NCBI GenBank assembly: GCA_024642245.1
Contig: JAHEBM010000028.1
Span: forward strand, 1-41,045
Length of the DNA stretch: 41,045 nt
Origin: Haliea sp.
GTDB lineage: Bacteria > Pseudomonadota > Gammaproteobacteria > Pseudomonadales > Halieaceae
Direction: 5' to 3'
Shown: positions 23,676-32,326 of the stretch, piece by piece
Layout: each line of letters begins with the position of its first letter
Position numbering within the stretch: the stretch's first letter is position 1
The notes under the pieces: model-generated
Told to the model about the DNA's origin: nothing
The model's database searches: none
Seen by the model: the letters and a program-made list of their open reading frames with translations, nothing else
Made by a program: the position numbers and the translations under genes

Positions 23676-24517
23676 GCCTGGAAAATTTTTGCTCCCGAGT
23701 GGGAAAGGAGTTGGGCTACCGGTAGTTCAACGCCCAGGCCCCTGGCCAGCGCGACCGCATCACCGAGGTCCTTGTCGACAAGCGCAGCGGCAACGCGCAG
23801 CGCCTTGTCTTCACCTGGCGCGTGCGGATCGTCGCGAAAGTGCTTGTAGTATGGAATATGGAACGCGCTAAGCTCGGAAAGGGCGCCACTGGTCCGGGTG
23901 ACCTGCTCCACGAGACCCTCGCGTACGCCGGCGGCCCGGGCCAGTTCAACCGCCTCGATCATGGCGGCGAACCCTGCATAGACGACGATATTGTGCGCCA
24001 GCTTCAACACCGCGGCGCTGCCCAGTGGCCCGGCGGGAACGATTTTCGAGGCAAACTGCAGCAGGGTTGGCTCAAGCCGCTTGACCAGGTCACCCTCGTC
24101 ACCGACCAGTACCGACATCGTGCCATCCTCGACGCTGAACATTCCCCTGCCGGCAACCGGCGTGTCCACGATAAATACGCCCTGTTCGGCTGCGAGCTCG
24201 CCCAGGGAGATAATTGTCGATGGCAGTACTGTGGATAGTACGGCGATGCAAGTGTCGGGCCTTGCGCCAGCGAGCAGCCCGTCAAGCCCTGACACCGCGG
24301 TCACGCACTGCTCGTCGTTCTGTACGCAGACAAGAATGGTGTCGCATTGCTCCGCCAGTTCGCGCGAAGACCGCGCCGCGATGGCCCCCTGCCCGACGAC
24401 TGCTGCGACGGCCTCGGGTTTGAGGTCGAATACAACCGGCGTATTGCCGCTTTTAATGAAGCGGTGTGACAATGCCTCGCCTATAAGGCCCAGCCCGATG
24501 ATTCCTAACGATGCCAT
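23666..24517 (-). CDS. 3-hydroxyisobutyrate-dehydrogenase-like NAD(P)-dependent oxidoreductase
   Basis: 283 residues of the beta-hydroxyacid dehydrogenase family. The Rossmann motif is IIGLGLIGEAL at residue 5-15, the substrate loop appears as DTPVAGRGMFSVEDGTMSVLVGG-like (here PVAGRGMFSVEDGTMS) near 117-132, and the catalytic Lys lies in AVLKLAHNIV near 167-176. Conserved DKDLGDAVALARGLGVELPVA closes the helical domain. It oxidises a beta-hydroxyacid or reduces a tartronate-type semialdehyde. GGAGG sits four nt before ATG 24517. Last gene of a four-gene minus-strand run beginning at 26807. Confidence 0.9.
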   Translation of the reverse strand: MASLGIIGLGLIGEALSHRFIKSGNTPVVFDLKPEAVAAVVGQGAIAARSSRELAEQCDTILVCVQNDEQCVTAVSGLDGLLAGARPDTCIAVLSTVLPSTIISLGELAAEQGVFIVDTPVAGRGMFSVEDGTMSVLVGDEGDLVKRLEPTLLQFASKIVPAGPLGSAAVLKLAHNIVVYAGFAAMIEAVELARAAGVREGLVEQVTRTSGALSELSAFHIPYYKHFRDDPHAPGEDKALRVAAALVDKDLGDAVALARGLGVELPVAQLLSHSGAKIFQAGE

Positions 24518-24564
24518 GTATCCTCCACTTGATATAGCGCCGGTCAGCTTGTGCTCGACCCGCG

Positions 24565-25116
24565 TTAAAGGTGCTCGTCTACTGATGGCGCCTGCGCACG
24601 CTCACCCGCTGCGAACAGCCGACTCCTGAGCACAGTGTAGCTCGGATCTTCCGGTAGCGGCGTGGGAACCCCGGTCGGCGGCACCGGGCGCTGACTGCGC
24701 AGGTCATAAGTGACAACCCGCTGGGCAAAGCGCCATTGCCCATTTTCCCTGCGGTAGCGATCGATGTATCGCACGCAGCCGAAATCCTCCAGCCAACCGC
24801 CCTTGCCGTCCGGAATGATGTGGTAGGCGATGGCGTAGACCTCGCCTTCACCCTCGTCACCGTCTACCGATACCAGGTGGTTGCAGACATGGTGTCCGCT
24901 GTAGCGCATATAGGGAAAAGCGCCTTCCAGGAACTTGACGTAGTCGTCGGCGCCGCCATCGAAAGTATCCCCGTGGGTATCCGTGGCGTCGGCGGTATAA
25001 AGCGTGCGCAGCAGGGCCGCGTCCTTGCGATCCACTCCGCGGCTGTACAGCAGGGCGAGTTCGCGGATTTCCTCTTTGGCAACAAGTGTGGAGAGTGCGC
25101 TCTGGTCGATGGTCAT
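24565..25116 (-). CDS. NTF2-like / SnoaL-like protein
   Basis: 183 residues from ATG 25116, preceded by GGAGGAAAC. The helix VAKEEIRELALLYSRGVDRKDAALLRTLY, the YADATDTHGDTFDG-like Asp-rich turn and SGHHVCNHLVSVDGDEGEGEVYAIAYH are typical of SnoaL_4 proteins linked to SDRs. The ending PEDPSYTVLRSRLF closely parallels the ending of another NTF2-like protein in the window (RKDPSYTVLRPPRD, 34699-35226), so they are paralogues. Position between an SDR and a hydroxyacid dehydrogenase suggests a dehydratase, isomerase or hydrolase step, unproven. Confidence 0.88.
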   Translation of the reverse strand: MTIDQSALSTLVAKEEIRELALLYSRGVDRKDAALLRTLYTADATDTHGDTFDGGADDYVKFLEGAFPYMRYSGHHVCNHLVSVDGDEGEGEVYAIAYHIIPDGKGGWLEDFGCVRYIDRYRRENGQWRFAQRVVTYDLRSQRPVPPTGVPTPLPEDPSYTVLRSRLFAAGERAQAPSVDEHL

Positions 25117-25168
25117 TGTGGTTTCCTCCCGTGAATGCCGCAGGGCAAGCAGGCCTCGAGGCATGCCT

Positions 25169-25930
25169 TTAGCCGGCGGTGATACCGTTGTCGATGTTAA
25201 TGCAGGCGCCGTGATAGGCGCGTGCCGCATCAGTGGCGAGAAATGCCACCATTTCGGCGACATCCTCGATTTCTACTACGCCCCGCAGCGGCGAGTAACG
25301 TTTGAGCAGTGTTTCATCGGCATCCTGCAGCGTGCGTATCCCGGCGGCAAGCATCGTCATCATGCCGCCCGGGGCTACCGCGTTGAAGCGTATGGGTTGG
25401 TGCATGTACTCCATCGCCAGGGACTTGGTCATATGGGTGAGTCCCGCCTTGGTCGCACAATACGCGGCCGTGTAGGCCTGGCCCTGGTGTGCAGCGCAGG
25501 ACGTCACATTGACGACTGCGCCATGGGCTTCCAGCAGGTGTGGAATCGCTGCCTGGATCAGGTGAAAAGGAGCGCTGAGGTTGACGGCGAGTGTTTTGTC
25601 CCAATCGGCAGTGCTCATTTTTGCCGCGTGACAGGGGATGAAAACCGCGGCGATATTACACACGGCATCGAGCCGATGGAACATTTCCACCGCGGCTGTA
25701 ACCGCATTGTGACAATTTTCCGCTACAGCCAGGTCCACCGCCTGGGTCAGTACCCGAACCCCGGTGGAGCGCGCCTCCGCGGCAGTGGTTTCCAGGGCTT
25801 CGCTATCGATGTCGATCAGGCACAGATCGGCTCCGGCCTGTGCAAGCCTGAGCGCGGTGGCCCGTCCCAGGCCCGCTGCTGCGCCGGTGACGAGCGCGGT
25901 TTTTCCGGTCATGTTGCTGGGTGTTGGCAA
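25169..25930 (-). CDS. SDR family NAD(P)-dependent oxidoreductase
   Basis: 253 residues. Cofactor motif TGAAAGLG, catalytic TSCAAHQGQAYTAAYCATK with the YxxxK pair, and GINIDNGIT-type C-terminus (CINIDNGITAG). The NNAG motif is altered to NIAA (AVCNIAAVF), which may be tolerated. Acidic VDxD after strand 2 (CLIDIDSEALE) favours NAD(H). Start taken as TTG 25930 because GGGAGA lies seven nt upstream; ATG 25912 has no ribosome site. Second gene of the minus-strand run, 73 nt after the next SDR. Confidence 0.88.
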   Translation of the reverse strand: MPTPSNMTGKTALVTGAAAGLGRATALRLAQAGADLCLIDIDSEALETTAAEARSTGVRVLTQAVDLAVAENCHNAVTAAVEMFHRLDAVCNIAAVFIPCHAAKMSTADWDKTLAVNLSAPFHLIQAAIPHLLEAHGAVVNVTSCAAHQGQAYTAAYCATKAGLTHMTKSLAMEYMHQPIRFNAVAPGGMMTMLAAGIRTLQDADETLLKRYSPLRGVVEIEDVAEMVAFLATDAARAYHGACINIDNGITAG

Positions 25931-26003
25931 GGTGAATCTCCCTGTTACTGGTTGAATACGCTGCGCGGCCAGTGCGGCCCGCAGGTGATTGTCGTGGGTG
26001 TCC

Positions 26004-26807
26004 TCACTGGGTGAAGGAGTAACCGCCGTTGACCGGGTAGGTCTGCCCTGTAATCCAGGCGGCTGCTTCCGAGCACAGGAAAAGTGCCATGTGGGCGACA
26101 TCGTCGGGCTTGCCGAACCGTCGTATCACATAGCGTGACAGCTGCGCCCTGGTGCGATCGGTCGCCAGGAACTCGGCCATTGCCTCATCGTCAAACGGGG
26201 GTTCAAGCGTGGAGAGGGAAATAGCGTTGGACGTGATGCCGTAACGGCCCGCTTCCCTGGCGATGGCGCGCACCAGGCCGGCGGCACCGGCTTTGGCCGC
26301 CGAGTAGGCCACCAGCCTCGCTTCGCCAATGCGCCCGGCATCTGAGATTACCGTGACGATGCGGCCTTTGCCCTGCTTGACCATGCCGGGCAGGGCGACG
26401 TGACAGCAATTCATGACCCCATGCAGGTTGGTGCGGAAGTACCGATCCCAATCTTCCGGTTCAGTTTCCCAGAATTGCGGAGAGAGGCCCATGGTGGCGG
26501 TCGGGCCGGCATTGCCGGCATTGTTTACCAGAAGAGTCACCGGTCCCAGGGACTGCTCGACCGCCGACATGGCTGCCTGCACCGAGGCGTGATCGCCCAC
26601 GTCCGCCGGTGCTGACACGGCGGGAATTCCCAGCGCAAGGATCTCCTGTACGACCGCGTCCGCGCGATCGGCGACAAAGTCATTCACCGCCACGCCACCG
26701 GCATTGTGGCGAGCCAGGGTGAGCGCGATGGCGCGGCCGGCGCCCTGGCCGGCACCGGTAACAAAGGCGATCTGTCCATCGAGGTCCAGTGGGTCTTGTC
26801 CGATCAT
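26004..26807 (-). CDS. SDR family NAD(P)-dependent oxidoreductase
   Basis: 267 residues. Motifs in order: TGAGQGAG (cofactor), NNAGNAG, VTVISDAGRIGEARLVAYSAAKAG with the catalytic Ser and Tyr-x3-Lys, and C-terminal ITGQTYPVNGGYSF. The second-strand VAVNDFVADRAD suggests an NAD-preferring 3-oxoacyl reductase-like or cyclohexanol-dehydrogenase-like enzyme. First gene of a four-gene run; it diverges from an alpha/beta hydrolase gene, with a 17-bp palindrome (26840-26856) 33 bp upstream of its start, a likely operator. Confidence 0.9.
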   Translation of the reverse strand: MIGQDPLDLDGQIAFVTGAGQGAGRAIALTLARHNAGGVAVNDFVADRADAVVQEILALGIPAVSAPADVGDHASVQAAMSAVEQSLGPVTLLVNNAGNAGPTATMGLSPQFWETEPEDWDRYFRTNLHGVMNCCHVALPGMVKQGKGRIVTVISDAGRIGEARLVAYSAAKAGAAGLVRAIAREAGRYGITSNAISLSTLEPPFDDEAMAEFLATDRTRAQLSRYVIRRFGKPDDVAHMALFLCSEAAAWITGQTYPVNGGYSFTQ

Positions 26808-26839
26808 CTTGGTTTACCTTCTGTCGTTGATTGTGAGCA

Positions 26840-26856
26840 GGCGCCTGGCAGGCGCC
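26840..26856. promoter_or_regulatory. 17-bp palindrome upstream of the minus-strand SDR run
   Basis: GGCGCCTG-G-CAGGCGCC is a perfect inverted repeat with a single central base, 33 bp before the SDR ATG. It could be an operator or form a leader hairpin in the transcript. Confidence 0.45.
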
Positions 26857-26882
26857 GCGAATAGTCCGGCTCGCCTTTCCGC

Positions 26883-26924
26883 TTGACTCTCATGTTGCCA
26901 TGCAGCATAACAAGGGCCCTTGTT
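26883..26924 (+). promoter_or_regulatory. Promoter with overlapping 16-bp palindrome before alpha/beta hydrolase
   Basis: TTGACT (26883-26888) and CATAAC (26906-26911) are 17 bp apart. The perfect palindrome AACAAGGGCCCTTGTT (26909-26924) covers the -10 end and the predicted start, the standard place for a repressor site. No regulator gene is adjacent. Confidence 0.55.
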
Positions 26925-26950
26925 TGCTTACCTGGAAGAGGAGTGAAGTC

Positions 26951-27661
26951 ATGGCGACGTTTGTTCTGGTGCACGGCGGTGGTCACGGTGGATGGTGTTA
27001 CCAGCAGGTAGCGCGCATCATGCGCTCCGGCGGCCACGATGTTTACACGCCTACCATGACGGGCCTTGGCGAGCGCGAGCACCTGTTGAGTCCCGCGGTG
27101 GACCTGGATATGCACATCACCGACATCGTCAAGGTGCTGGAATTCGAGGGACTGCAGGATGTGATCCTGGTCGGTCACAGCTATGGGGGCATGGTGATTA
27201 CCGGCGTTGCTGATCGCGCCACGGACCGGGTTGGCCACATCGTCTTTCTCGACGCCGCGACTCCGGAAAGCGGTCAGTCGCTGGTCGACGTGGCGGGGCC
27301 GTTGATGCACGCGGCCCGCGCCGATGGCAGGGTGGTGGATGGCGTGGAAATGGTCCTCTATCCCGGGAAGGACCCCATGTCCTATTTCGGGATCACTGAC
27401 GCGGCGCAAATCGAATGGATGAAAACGAAGCTTACGCCCCATCCCTGGAAATGCTTCGAGCAGGAACTGGTACTGACTAACGAAGCCGCGATGCGGGCGA
27501 TCCCGCAAACGCATATTGTCTGCACATCGACCCTGGCTACCCGGGATGTCGATACGCTGAAGGCAAGGTCCCAGGGCCGTGTATGGGACATCGATACCGG
27601 ACACGACCTGATGATTTCCGAGCCGGATGCCGTGGCCAATCTGCTGTTGCGACTCGCGTAG
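26951..27661 (+). CDS. Alpha/beta hydrolase (methylesterase/EstC-like)
   Basis: 236 residues from ATG 26951, eight nt after AGAGGAG. It has FVLVHGGGHGGWCYQQVA near 4-21 (oxyanion region), the nucleophile elbow VGHSYGGMV with Ser near 78, and the C-terminal IDTGHDLMISEPDAVANLL with the catalytic His. This is the salicylate-methylesterase/hydroxynitrile-lyase-like branch often annotated as EstC. It would cleave a small ester or remove an alkyl group. It is monocistronic and diverges from the SDR run. Confidence 0.9.
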   Translation: MATFVLVHGGGHGGWCYQQVARIMRSGGHDVYTPTMTGLGEREHLLSPAVDLDMHITDIVKVLEFEGLQDVILVGHSYGGMVITGVADRATDRVGHIVFLDAATPESGQSLVDVAGPLMHAARADGRVVDGVEMVLYPGKDPMSYFGITDAAQIEWMKTKLTPHPWKCFEQELVLTNEAAMRAIPQTHIVCTSTLATRDVDTLKARSQGRVWDIDTGHDLMISEPDAVANLLLRLA

Positions 27662-27674
27662 CCCGACCTTCCGA

Positions 27675-27688
27675 GCCGCGCAAGCGGC
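27675..27688. terminator. Short hairpin in convergent gap
   Basis: GCCGC-GCAA-GCGGC forms a 5-bp GC stem with a GNRA-like tetraloop (GCAA) 14 nt after the hydrolase stop. No T-run follows, so termination is only possible. Confidence 0.35.
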
Positions 27689-27741
27689 ATGCGGTGTGCG
27701 CGGCCGCCCGAATTCAGGGAGCATGATTGTGCAGGGGCAGT

Positions 27742-28755
27742 TCAGTCAAAATTAAGCACCACTTTTCCCAGGTGTTTGCCGCTCTCCAGATGTCGAAGCG
27801 CCTCCGGCAGCTGGTCAAAGGCATATTCTGCGGCGATATGCGGATGCAGCCGATGAAAATCCACGGCCCTGTTCATCAGCTCGAAGTCGTCGCGACTTCC
27901 CACTTTGATCGGCGTGATATCGACACCGGATGCAAACAGGGATGGCGCTGCGTTGGGCCAGCCGCTGAGCAAGCCGACAAGGGCCAGCCGGCCACCATTG
28001 CGTGTGGCGGTGAGTGAACGCTCCACGGTGTCTGCGCCGCCGATATCGATAGTCAGGTCAACACCGGTTCCGCCGGTAAGCGCCCGTACTGCCTCGTTCC
28101 ACTGCGGATTGGCCGTATAGTCGATCGTCTCGTCCGCTCCCAGGCTCTTCAATTGTGCGCATCGCTCGGGGCTCGAGGATATCATGATGACTCGCGCGCC
28201 AAACAACCTGGCAAACTGCAGTGCGAACAGTGACACCCCGCCCCCTCCCTGTAACAGGACCGACATACCCGGCATCAGTGGCGCGGCACCGCACAGTGAG
28301 TGCCAGGCTGTTACGCCGGCGCAGGGAAATGCGGCAGCCTCGGTAAAACCCAGGTGTTCGGGGATCGGGACTGCTTCGCTGTGATGAACTACCATCTCCT
28401 GCTGCATGGTGCCGGCGAATTGGCTGCTGCCTCGACCCCTGCCGCCGAACGCGGGTCGATAAGGGCCACCGATCCACTCGGGGTTGAAGGTGAGCGCCAC
28501 CCGATCGCCGACCCGGATGTGCATGGCGTCGCCTGCCACCTCGACCACTTCGCCCGCCCCATCAGAGCAGGGGACAAGGCCGTTCGGTCCCGCGGGACCC
28601 AGTGCGCCTGACAGGGTCATCAGGTCCCGGTAGTTGACCGAGGCCGCCCGCATCGCTATGCGTATCTGGCCAGGTCCGAGTGGGCCCGGGGAAGCCACGG
28701 ACTCGAGTGCCAGGGAGTCGATACCCTGGAGTTTCCTGGAAACGAAGGCCTTCAT
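27742..28755 (-). CDS. Quinone-oxidoreductase-like MDR (NADPH:quinone reductase / enoyl reductase type)
   Basis: 337 residues of the zinc-independent medium-chain dehydrogenase branch. Motifs: ASVNYRDLMTLSG and LVPCSDGAGEVVEVAGD (N-terminal domain), AAFPCAGVTAWHSL, then the Rossmann VLLQGGGGVSLFALQFARLFGARVIM. The YRD motif and lack of Cys/His zinc ligands separate it from alcohol dehydrogenases. It would reduce an enone, quinone or enoyl thioester with NADPH. Two starts are close together: ATG 28755 (MKAFVSR), with AGGG nine nt upstream, and ATG 28764. It lies 96 nt downstream of another minus-strand gene. Confidence 0.9.
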   Translation of the reverse strand: MKAFVSRKLQGIDSLALESVASPGPLGPGQIRIAMRAASVNYRDLMTLSGALGPAGPNGLVPCSDGAGEVVEVAGDAMHIRVGDRVALTFNPEWIGGPYRPAFGGRGRGSSQFAGTMQQEMVVHHSEAVPIPEHLGFTEAAAFPCAGVTAWHSLCGAAPLMPGMSVLLQGGGGVSLFALQFARLFGARVIMISSSPERCAQLKSLGADETIDYTANPQWNEAVRALTGGTGVDLTIDIGGADTVERSLTATRNGGRLALVGLLSGWPNAAPSLFASGVDITPIKVGSRDDFELMNRAVDFHRLHPHIAAEYAFDQLPEALRHLESGKHLGKVVLNFD

Positions 28756-28851
28756 GGTTTGCATCCCTGTACTTTTCCTCGCAGGTCAAACAGGGTGGAG
28801 CTGCGGATCGGGTCCCTGCTTTGCTTAAATGCCCGGTAATGCAATGAAACC

Positions 28852-29997
28852 TTACAGCGCAACCGTCACCTCGTCGCTGTTCTCTGCAGGCAGGGTTTCC
28901 AGCAGGTAGTGACGGGATTGTTCGCGCATGACAGCGTCATTGGCAAACACGCTCTCAAGAAATGAGTAGGCCGCCAGGGTTGTGAACATGTGCTGGCGGG
29001 AGGCCTGCATGGCCAGTGGTACCACGGGTGCCGAGCAAAAATCCATCTGCCTGCTCAAATCGACGCCATCGGCGGAATCACCAATTTGCGCGATGAGCTC
29101 GTCGCTTCCGGCAAGCAGGTCATCGCCCACTTCCTCCAGTACGGTCTCGCAGCCGACAACATCGGGATTTTTGATAAAGCGCATGATAGTGGAGGCCGGT
29201 TGTGCGAAGCCCGCGTGGGACGCTCCGCGCAGGGTAACCAGAATGCTGCCGGGGGACATCTGCAGGGCGGGCAGGGCATTGTCCGGGTAGGGAACGAGCG
29301 CATCGATATCGCCGTAAATCAGCAGGTAGGGTATTTTCCGCGTGGCAAAGAAGTCTGCCGTGAACATGCTGGCCGGGCCCGCTATGGAGATGGCAGCGGC
29401 TATCCTCGGGTCGAGGAGCCTGCGGTGAAAGCTGACCAGCGTGGTAGTCAGTCCCCCGAGAGAGACGCCGGCCACGGCGATTTTTCCCGCATCGATGGTA
29501 GCGAAAAGGCTGTCACCGGAAGTTTCATTACGCTTGAGCATGGTATCGATCAGAAAGCTGACATCGCCCGGCTGGTTGACGACATCTGTCATCAGCGGCC
29601 CATCGGGTGCGTGGAAGCCGGTGAGCGGATAATCGGTGGCGACCACGGTGTAGCCATGGCTGGCGAGGAAGCGGACCAGGTACAGTCCCTCCTGGCGGAA
29701 AGACATGAATCCGTGGCTGTAGATCACCAGTGGTCCTGCTTGCTGCAGGCCTGTCGGGCGCCAAATCCCACCGTTTAATACCCGTTCCGGGCTGCCGGGA
29801 AAGTCGTTGTAGGCAGCGGTCGGCCGGCTTTTGTCGATCACTGTAAAGTTTTCGCTGGCCACCGCGTAGGGGCCGGGTGTGAAGCGCGCAATACTCTGGC
29901 TGCCATGCGGTTTTGATTCGGCCGGAATTGCAGCAAACCAGTAACCACCGATACCAACGACTGCCAGTACCAGCAAAATAATGGGCCATTTTTTCAT
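28852..29997 (-). CDS. Membrane-anchored alpha/beta hydrolase (PAF-acetylhydrolase/dienelactone-hydrolase-like)
   Basis: 381 residues from ATG 29997. The N-terminus MKKWPIILLVLAVVGIGGYWF is a signal anchor, placing the enzyme in the periplasm on the inner membrane. The nucleophile elbow is VAGVSLGGLTTTL, with the acid in LIYGDIDALVPYPDN and His in LRGASHAGF. The core LVIYSHGFMSFRQEGLYLVRFLASHGYTVVATDYP gives the oxyanion region. Size and order resemble PAF-acetylhydrolase-like or chlorophyllase-like esterases. A longer frame reaches 30123 but lacks a ribosome site and hides the signal anchor. Probably the exported esterase of the system (inference). Confidence 0.88.
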   Translation of the reverse strand: MKKWPIILLVLAVVGIGGYWFAAIPAESKPHGSQSIARFTPGPYAVASENFTVIDKSRPTAAYNDFPGSPERVLNGGIWRPTGLQQAGPLVIYSHGFMSFRQEGLYLVRFLASHGYTVVATDYPLTGFHAPDGPLMTDVVNQPGDVSFLIDTMLKRNETSGDSLFATIDAGKIAVAGVSLGGLTTTLVSFHRRLLDPRIAAAISIAGPASMFTADFFATRKIPYLLIYGDIDALVPYPDNALPALQMSPGSILVTLRGASHAGFAQPASTIMRFIKNPDVVGCETVLEEVGDDLLAGSDELIAQIGDSADGVDLSRQMDFCSAPVVPLAMQASRQHMFTTLAAYSFLESVFANDAVMREQSRHYLLETLPAENSDEVTVAL

Positions 29998-30345
29998 CTT
30001 CGTTGTTTTCCCGCTGTCGTGTTTTTGCTGCGGGCGTGGCGCTTCATGAGAAGCCGCCCGGCCGCGTTTCAAGCCCGCAGTAGAAGAACACCAGTATATA
30101 CAGCCTTCCCTATTAATGTACAACTATGTTGACTACAAAAAAGGTGTCCGGCCCCGGCGGTGCTTGCGGGGGCTTTGATTTTCGCCCCAGGCTGTTGCGC
30201 GGGCACGGCCCCGGCAAGGAAATATTCACCGCATGCCCGGGTGACCTTTACAAAGAGGGCGTCGTCATCGATAATGAACACCATTGTTGCATACTACTGT
30301 CCCCAACATACATGGAAGCGGATGTAATTCCGCGCGAATTGCCCT
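29998..30345. promoter_or_regulatory. 348-bp divergent intergenic region
   Basis: No gene that I accept. On the minus strand TTGTAC (30123-30118) and TATATA (30100-30095), 17 bp apart, form a plausible promoter for the membrane hydrolase. On the plus strand a good promoter at 30247-30275 serves the E1 genes. CAAC-TAT-GTTG at 30121-30131 is a short inverted repeat on the minus-strand -35 box. A 77-codon frame at 30126-30359 has no ribosome site and crosses the E1 start. Confidence 0.5.
30247..30275 (+). promoter_or_regulatory. Promoter of the E1 alpha/E1 beta/lipoyl operon
   Basis: TTTACA (30247-30252) and GATAAT (30270-30275), each 5 of 6 matches to the sigma-70 boxes, are separated by exactly 17 bp. 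The predicted leader is about 64 nt to ATG 30346. Confidence 0.6.
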
Positions 30346-31329
30346 ATGACTGCCAGTGACTCTTTTCCCGCGTCGGCACTGCTCGACGTTTACAGAAACA
30401 CGCTCAAGATCAAGACGGTGGACGAAGGCCTGCGCAGGCTGATCATGTCCGGCGCTATTCACCCGGTGTTTCACCCGCCCACGGGCCAGGAAATCGTGGC
30501 TGCATCGATGGGCGCGGTGCTGGAGCCCTCCGACTATTTATGCACCATCTACCGGGGTCTGCATGACCAGGTCGCCAAGGGCATGCCGATGAAACTGATC
30601 GTGGCCGAATATTTTATGAAAACCACCGGCGCCTGTAAGGGCAAGGGCGGGGCCATGCACCTGACCCATCCGGCCAGCGGTGTGATGGTCACCACTGGTG
30701 TGGTCGGCAGCAGCATGCCCATTGCCAATGGCCTGGCCTGGGCTTCCCAGATCAAGGGCGATGGTCGTGTCTCTGTCGCCTGTTTCGGTGACGGTGCTTC
30801 GAATATCGGCGCATTCCACGAGTCGCTGAACCTCGCCGCCGTGTGGAAGTTACCCACTATTTTCCTTTGCCAGAATAACCGCTACGCGGAATGTACTACC
30901 TACGAGGACGCCACCTCCTCGAAAACCGTAGCGGAGCGGGCGGCGGCATACGGACCCAATATGGTGGGTGTCACGGTCGATGGAAACGACGCACGGGAAA
31001 TGTGGACGGCCATGCGCGATGCGGTTGCCCGTGCTCGCGCCGGTGACGGGCCTACCCTGCTCGAGGCCAACACCTTCCGTTTTTCCGGACATTATTTCGG
31101 CGACCAGGATCCTTACATCCCCAAAGAGGAGAAAGAAGCGGAAAAGGCAAAGGATTCCATCGGCCGCCTCCGACAGCAGGTGCTGGATTCCGGTGTCGCC
31201 ACTGAAGCGGACCTGGACGCCCTCAAGGCGCAGTTTGAGGCGGAATTTGAAGAGGCGGTTGAGTTTGCCAGGGCCAGCCCGGATCCGGGCCTGGACGAAA
31301 TTTACAAAGACATCTACGGAGCCGCTTGA
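30346..31329 (+). CDS. Thiamine-dependent 2-oxoacid dehydrogenase E1, alpha subunit (pyruvate/acetoin-type)
   Basis: 327 residues. The thiamine diphosphate motif is GDGASNIGAFHESLNLAAVWKLPTIF-type, running from GDG near 145 to the terminal QNN near 175, with the family HxTGQEIVAASMG (here HPPTGQEIVAAS) and GKGGAMHLTHP segments. These are shared by acetoin dehydrogenase AcoA and PDH E1 alpha of the heterotetrameric type. The first Ser-loop YEDATSSKTVAERAAAYG follows. It pairs with E1 beta and a separate lipoyl-domain gene; no E2 catalytic domain or E3 gene is in the window. The 2-oxoacid or diketone it uses is unknown. Confidence 0.94.
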   Translation: MTASDSFPASALLDVYRNTLKIKTVDEGLRRLIMSGAIHPVFHPPTGQEIVAASMGAVLEPSDYLCTIYRGLHDQVAKGMPMKLIVAEYFMKTTGACKGKGGAMHLTHPASGVMVTTGVVGSSMPIANGLAWASQIKGDGRVSVACFGDGASNIGAFHESLNLAAVWKLPTIFLCQNNRYAECTTYEDATSSKTVAERAAAYGPNMVGVTVDGNDAREMWTAMRDAVARARAGDGPTLLEANTFRFSGHYFGDQDPYIPKEEKEAEKAKDSIGRLRQQVLDSGVATEADLDALKAQFEAEFEEAVEFARASPDPGLDEIYKDIYGAA

Positions 31330-31330
31330 G

Positions 31331-32326
31331 ATGAGCGAGACAATGACATTTACCCAGGCGTATAACCGCGCCCTGGATGAGGCCATGGCCGCTGATTCCT
31401 CGGTGCTGTTGCTGGGTGAGGATATCGGTGATAAAGAGGGCGGGGGTACTTTCAAGGTTACTGCCGGGCTTTCCACCAAATATGGCGAACGCGTACGCAC
31501 GACGCCTATTTCCGAGCAGGCCATTATTGGTGCAGCGATTGGCGCCTCCCTGGCTGGCATGAAGCCCGTCGCCGAAATCATGTTGATGAACTTCATTACC
31601 GTGGCCATGGATATGATCGTTAACCACGCGGCCAAGCTGCGTTTTATGTCGGGTGGGCAGACCAGTGTGCCTATCACTATCCGCACCCGTACCGGTGCCG
31701 GTATCGGCGCCGGCGGGCAGCACTCCGACATGCTGGAAGCCTGGTTCTGTCACACGGCGGGGATCAAGGTGGTCGTGCCGTCAACTCCCGCAGACGCTGT
31801 TGGCTTGCTGCGGGCCTGTATCGAAGACCCCGACCCCTGCCTGTTTATCGAGGACGCCCTGACGCGCACCGTAAAAGGCCCCGCGCCCGTGGCCAACCAT
31901 CGCCTGCCCCTGGGTAAGGCGCATGTTGAGCGCGAGGGTAGTGATGTAACCTTTATCAGCTACGGTCGCCCGATGCAGGATATTCGCAAGATTGCCCCGC
32001 GGCTGGCGGAAGAGGGCATCTCGGTTGAAGTGATAGACCTGCGCACCGTATCGCCGCTGGATACCGATACGATTCTCGCGTCGGTGGCCAAGACCGGCCG
32101 TGCGGTGATCGCGCACGAGGCCGTGCGCAGTTTTGGTGTCGGCGCGGAAGTGGCTGCGCGTATCCAGGAACATCTCTATGCGGAATTAAAAGCACCGGTG
32201 CTCAGGGTGGCGTCGAAAGATGTCGCAGTACCCTTTTCCCGGGTTCTCGAACAGGAGTTCCTGTACAAGGGCAGCGATATCGAAGCGGCCATCCGTCAAA
32301 CCCTGGAGCCGAGGGCACCCCGATGA
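31331..32326 (+). CDS. Thiamine-dependent 2-oxoacid dehydrogenase E1, beta subunit
   Basis: 331 residues. It starts at ATG 31331, one base after the E1 alpha stop, with GGAG about nine nt upstream. Diagnostic parts: VLLLGEDIGDKEGGGTFKVTAGL, TPISEQAIIGAAIGASLAGMKPVAEIM (interface and E60-type Glu), IRTRTGAGIGAGGQHSDM, and the C-terminal transketolase domain VEVIDLRTVSPLDTDTI with HEAVRSFGVGAEVAA. Typical AcoB/PDHB layout and length. It overlaps the lipoyl gene by 4 nt (ATGA), so three polypeptides are made together. Confidence 0.95.
   Translation: MSETMTFTQAYNRALDEAMAADSSVLLLGEDIGDKEGGGTFKVTAGLSTKYGERVRTTPISEQAIIGAAIGASLAGMKPVAEIMLMNFITVAMDMIVNHAAKLRFMSGGQTSVPITIRTRTGAGIGAGGQHSDMLEAWFCHTAGIKVVVPSTPADAVGLLRACIEDPDPCLFIEDALTRTVKGPAPVANHRLPLGKAHVEREGSDVTFISYGRPMQDIRKIAPRLAEEGISVEVIDLRTVSPLDTDTILASVAKTGRAVIAHEAVRSFGVGAEVAARIQEHLYAELKAPVLRVASKDVAVPFSRVLEQEFLYKGSDIEAAIRQTLEPRAPR

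Noticed and set aside
25004..26014. 336-codon plus-strand open frame
   Set aside because: Antisense to the NTF2-like and SDR genes, which have clear motifs; no recognisable domain.
26804..27724. 306-codon minus-strand open frame
   Set aside because: Antisense to the alpha/beta hydrolase with HGGG and GHSYGG motifs; Arg/His-rich composition typical of shadow frames.
30126..30359. 77-codon plus-strand frame in the intergenic region before E1 alpha
   Set aside because: No ribosome site, no family resemblance, runs over the predicted promoter and past the E1 start.
30850..31731. 293-codon minus-strand open frame over the E1 genes
   Set aside because: Antisense to E1 alpha and beta, both strongly supported; no motif.
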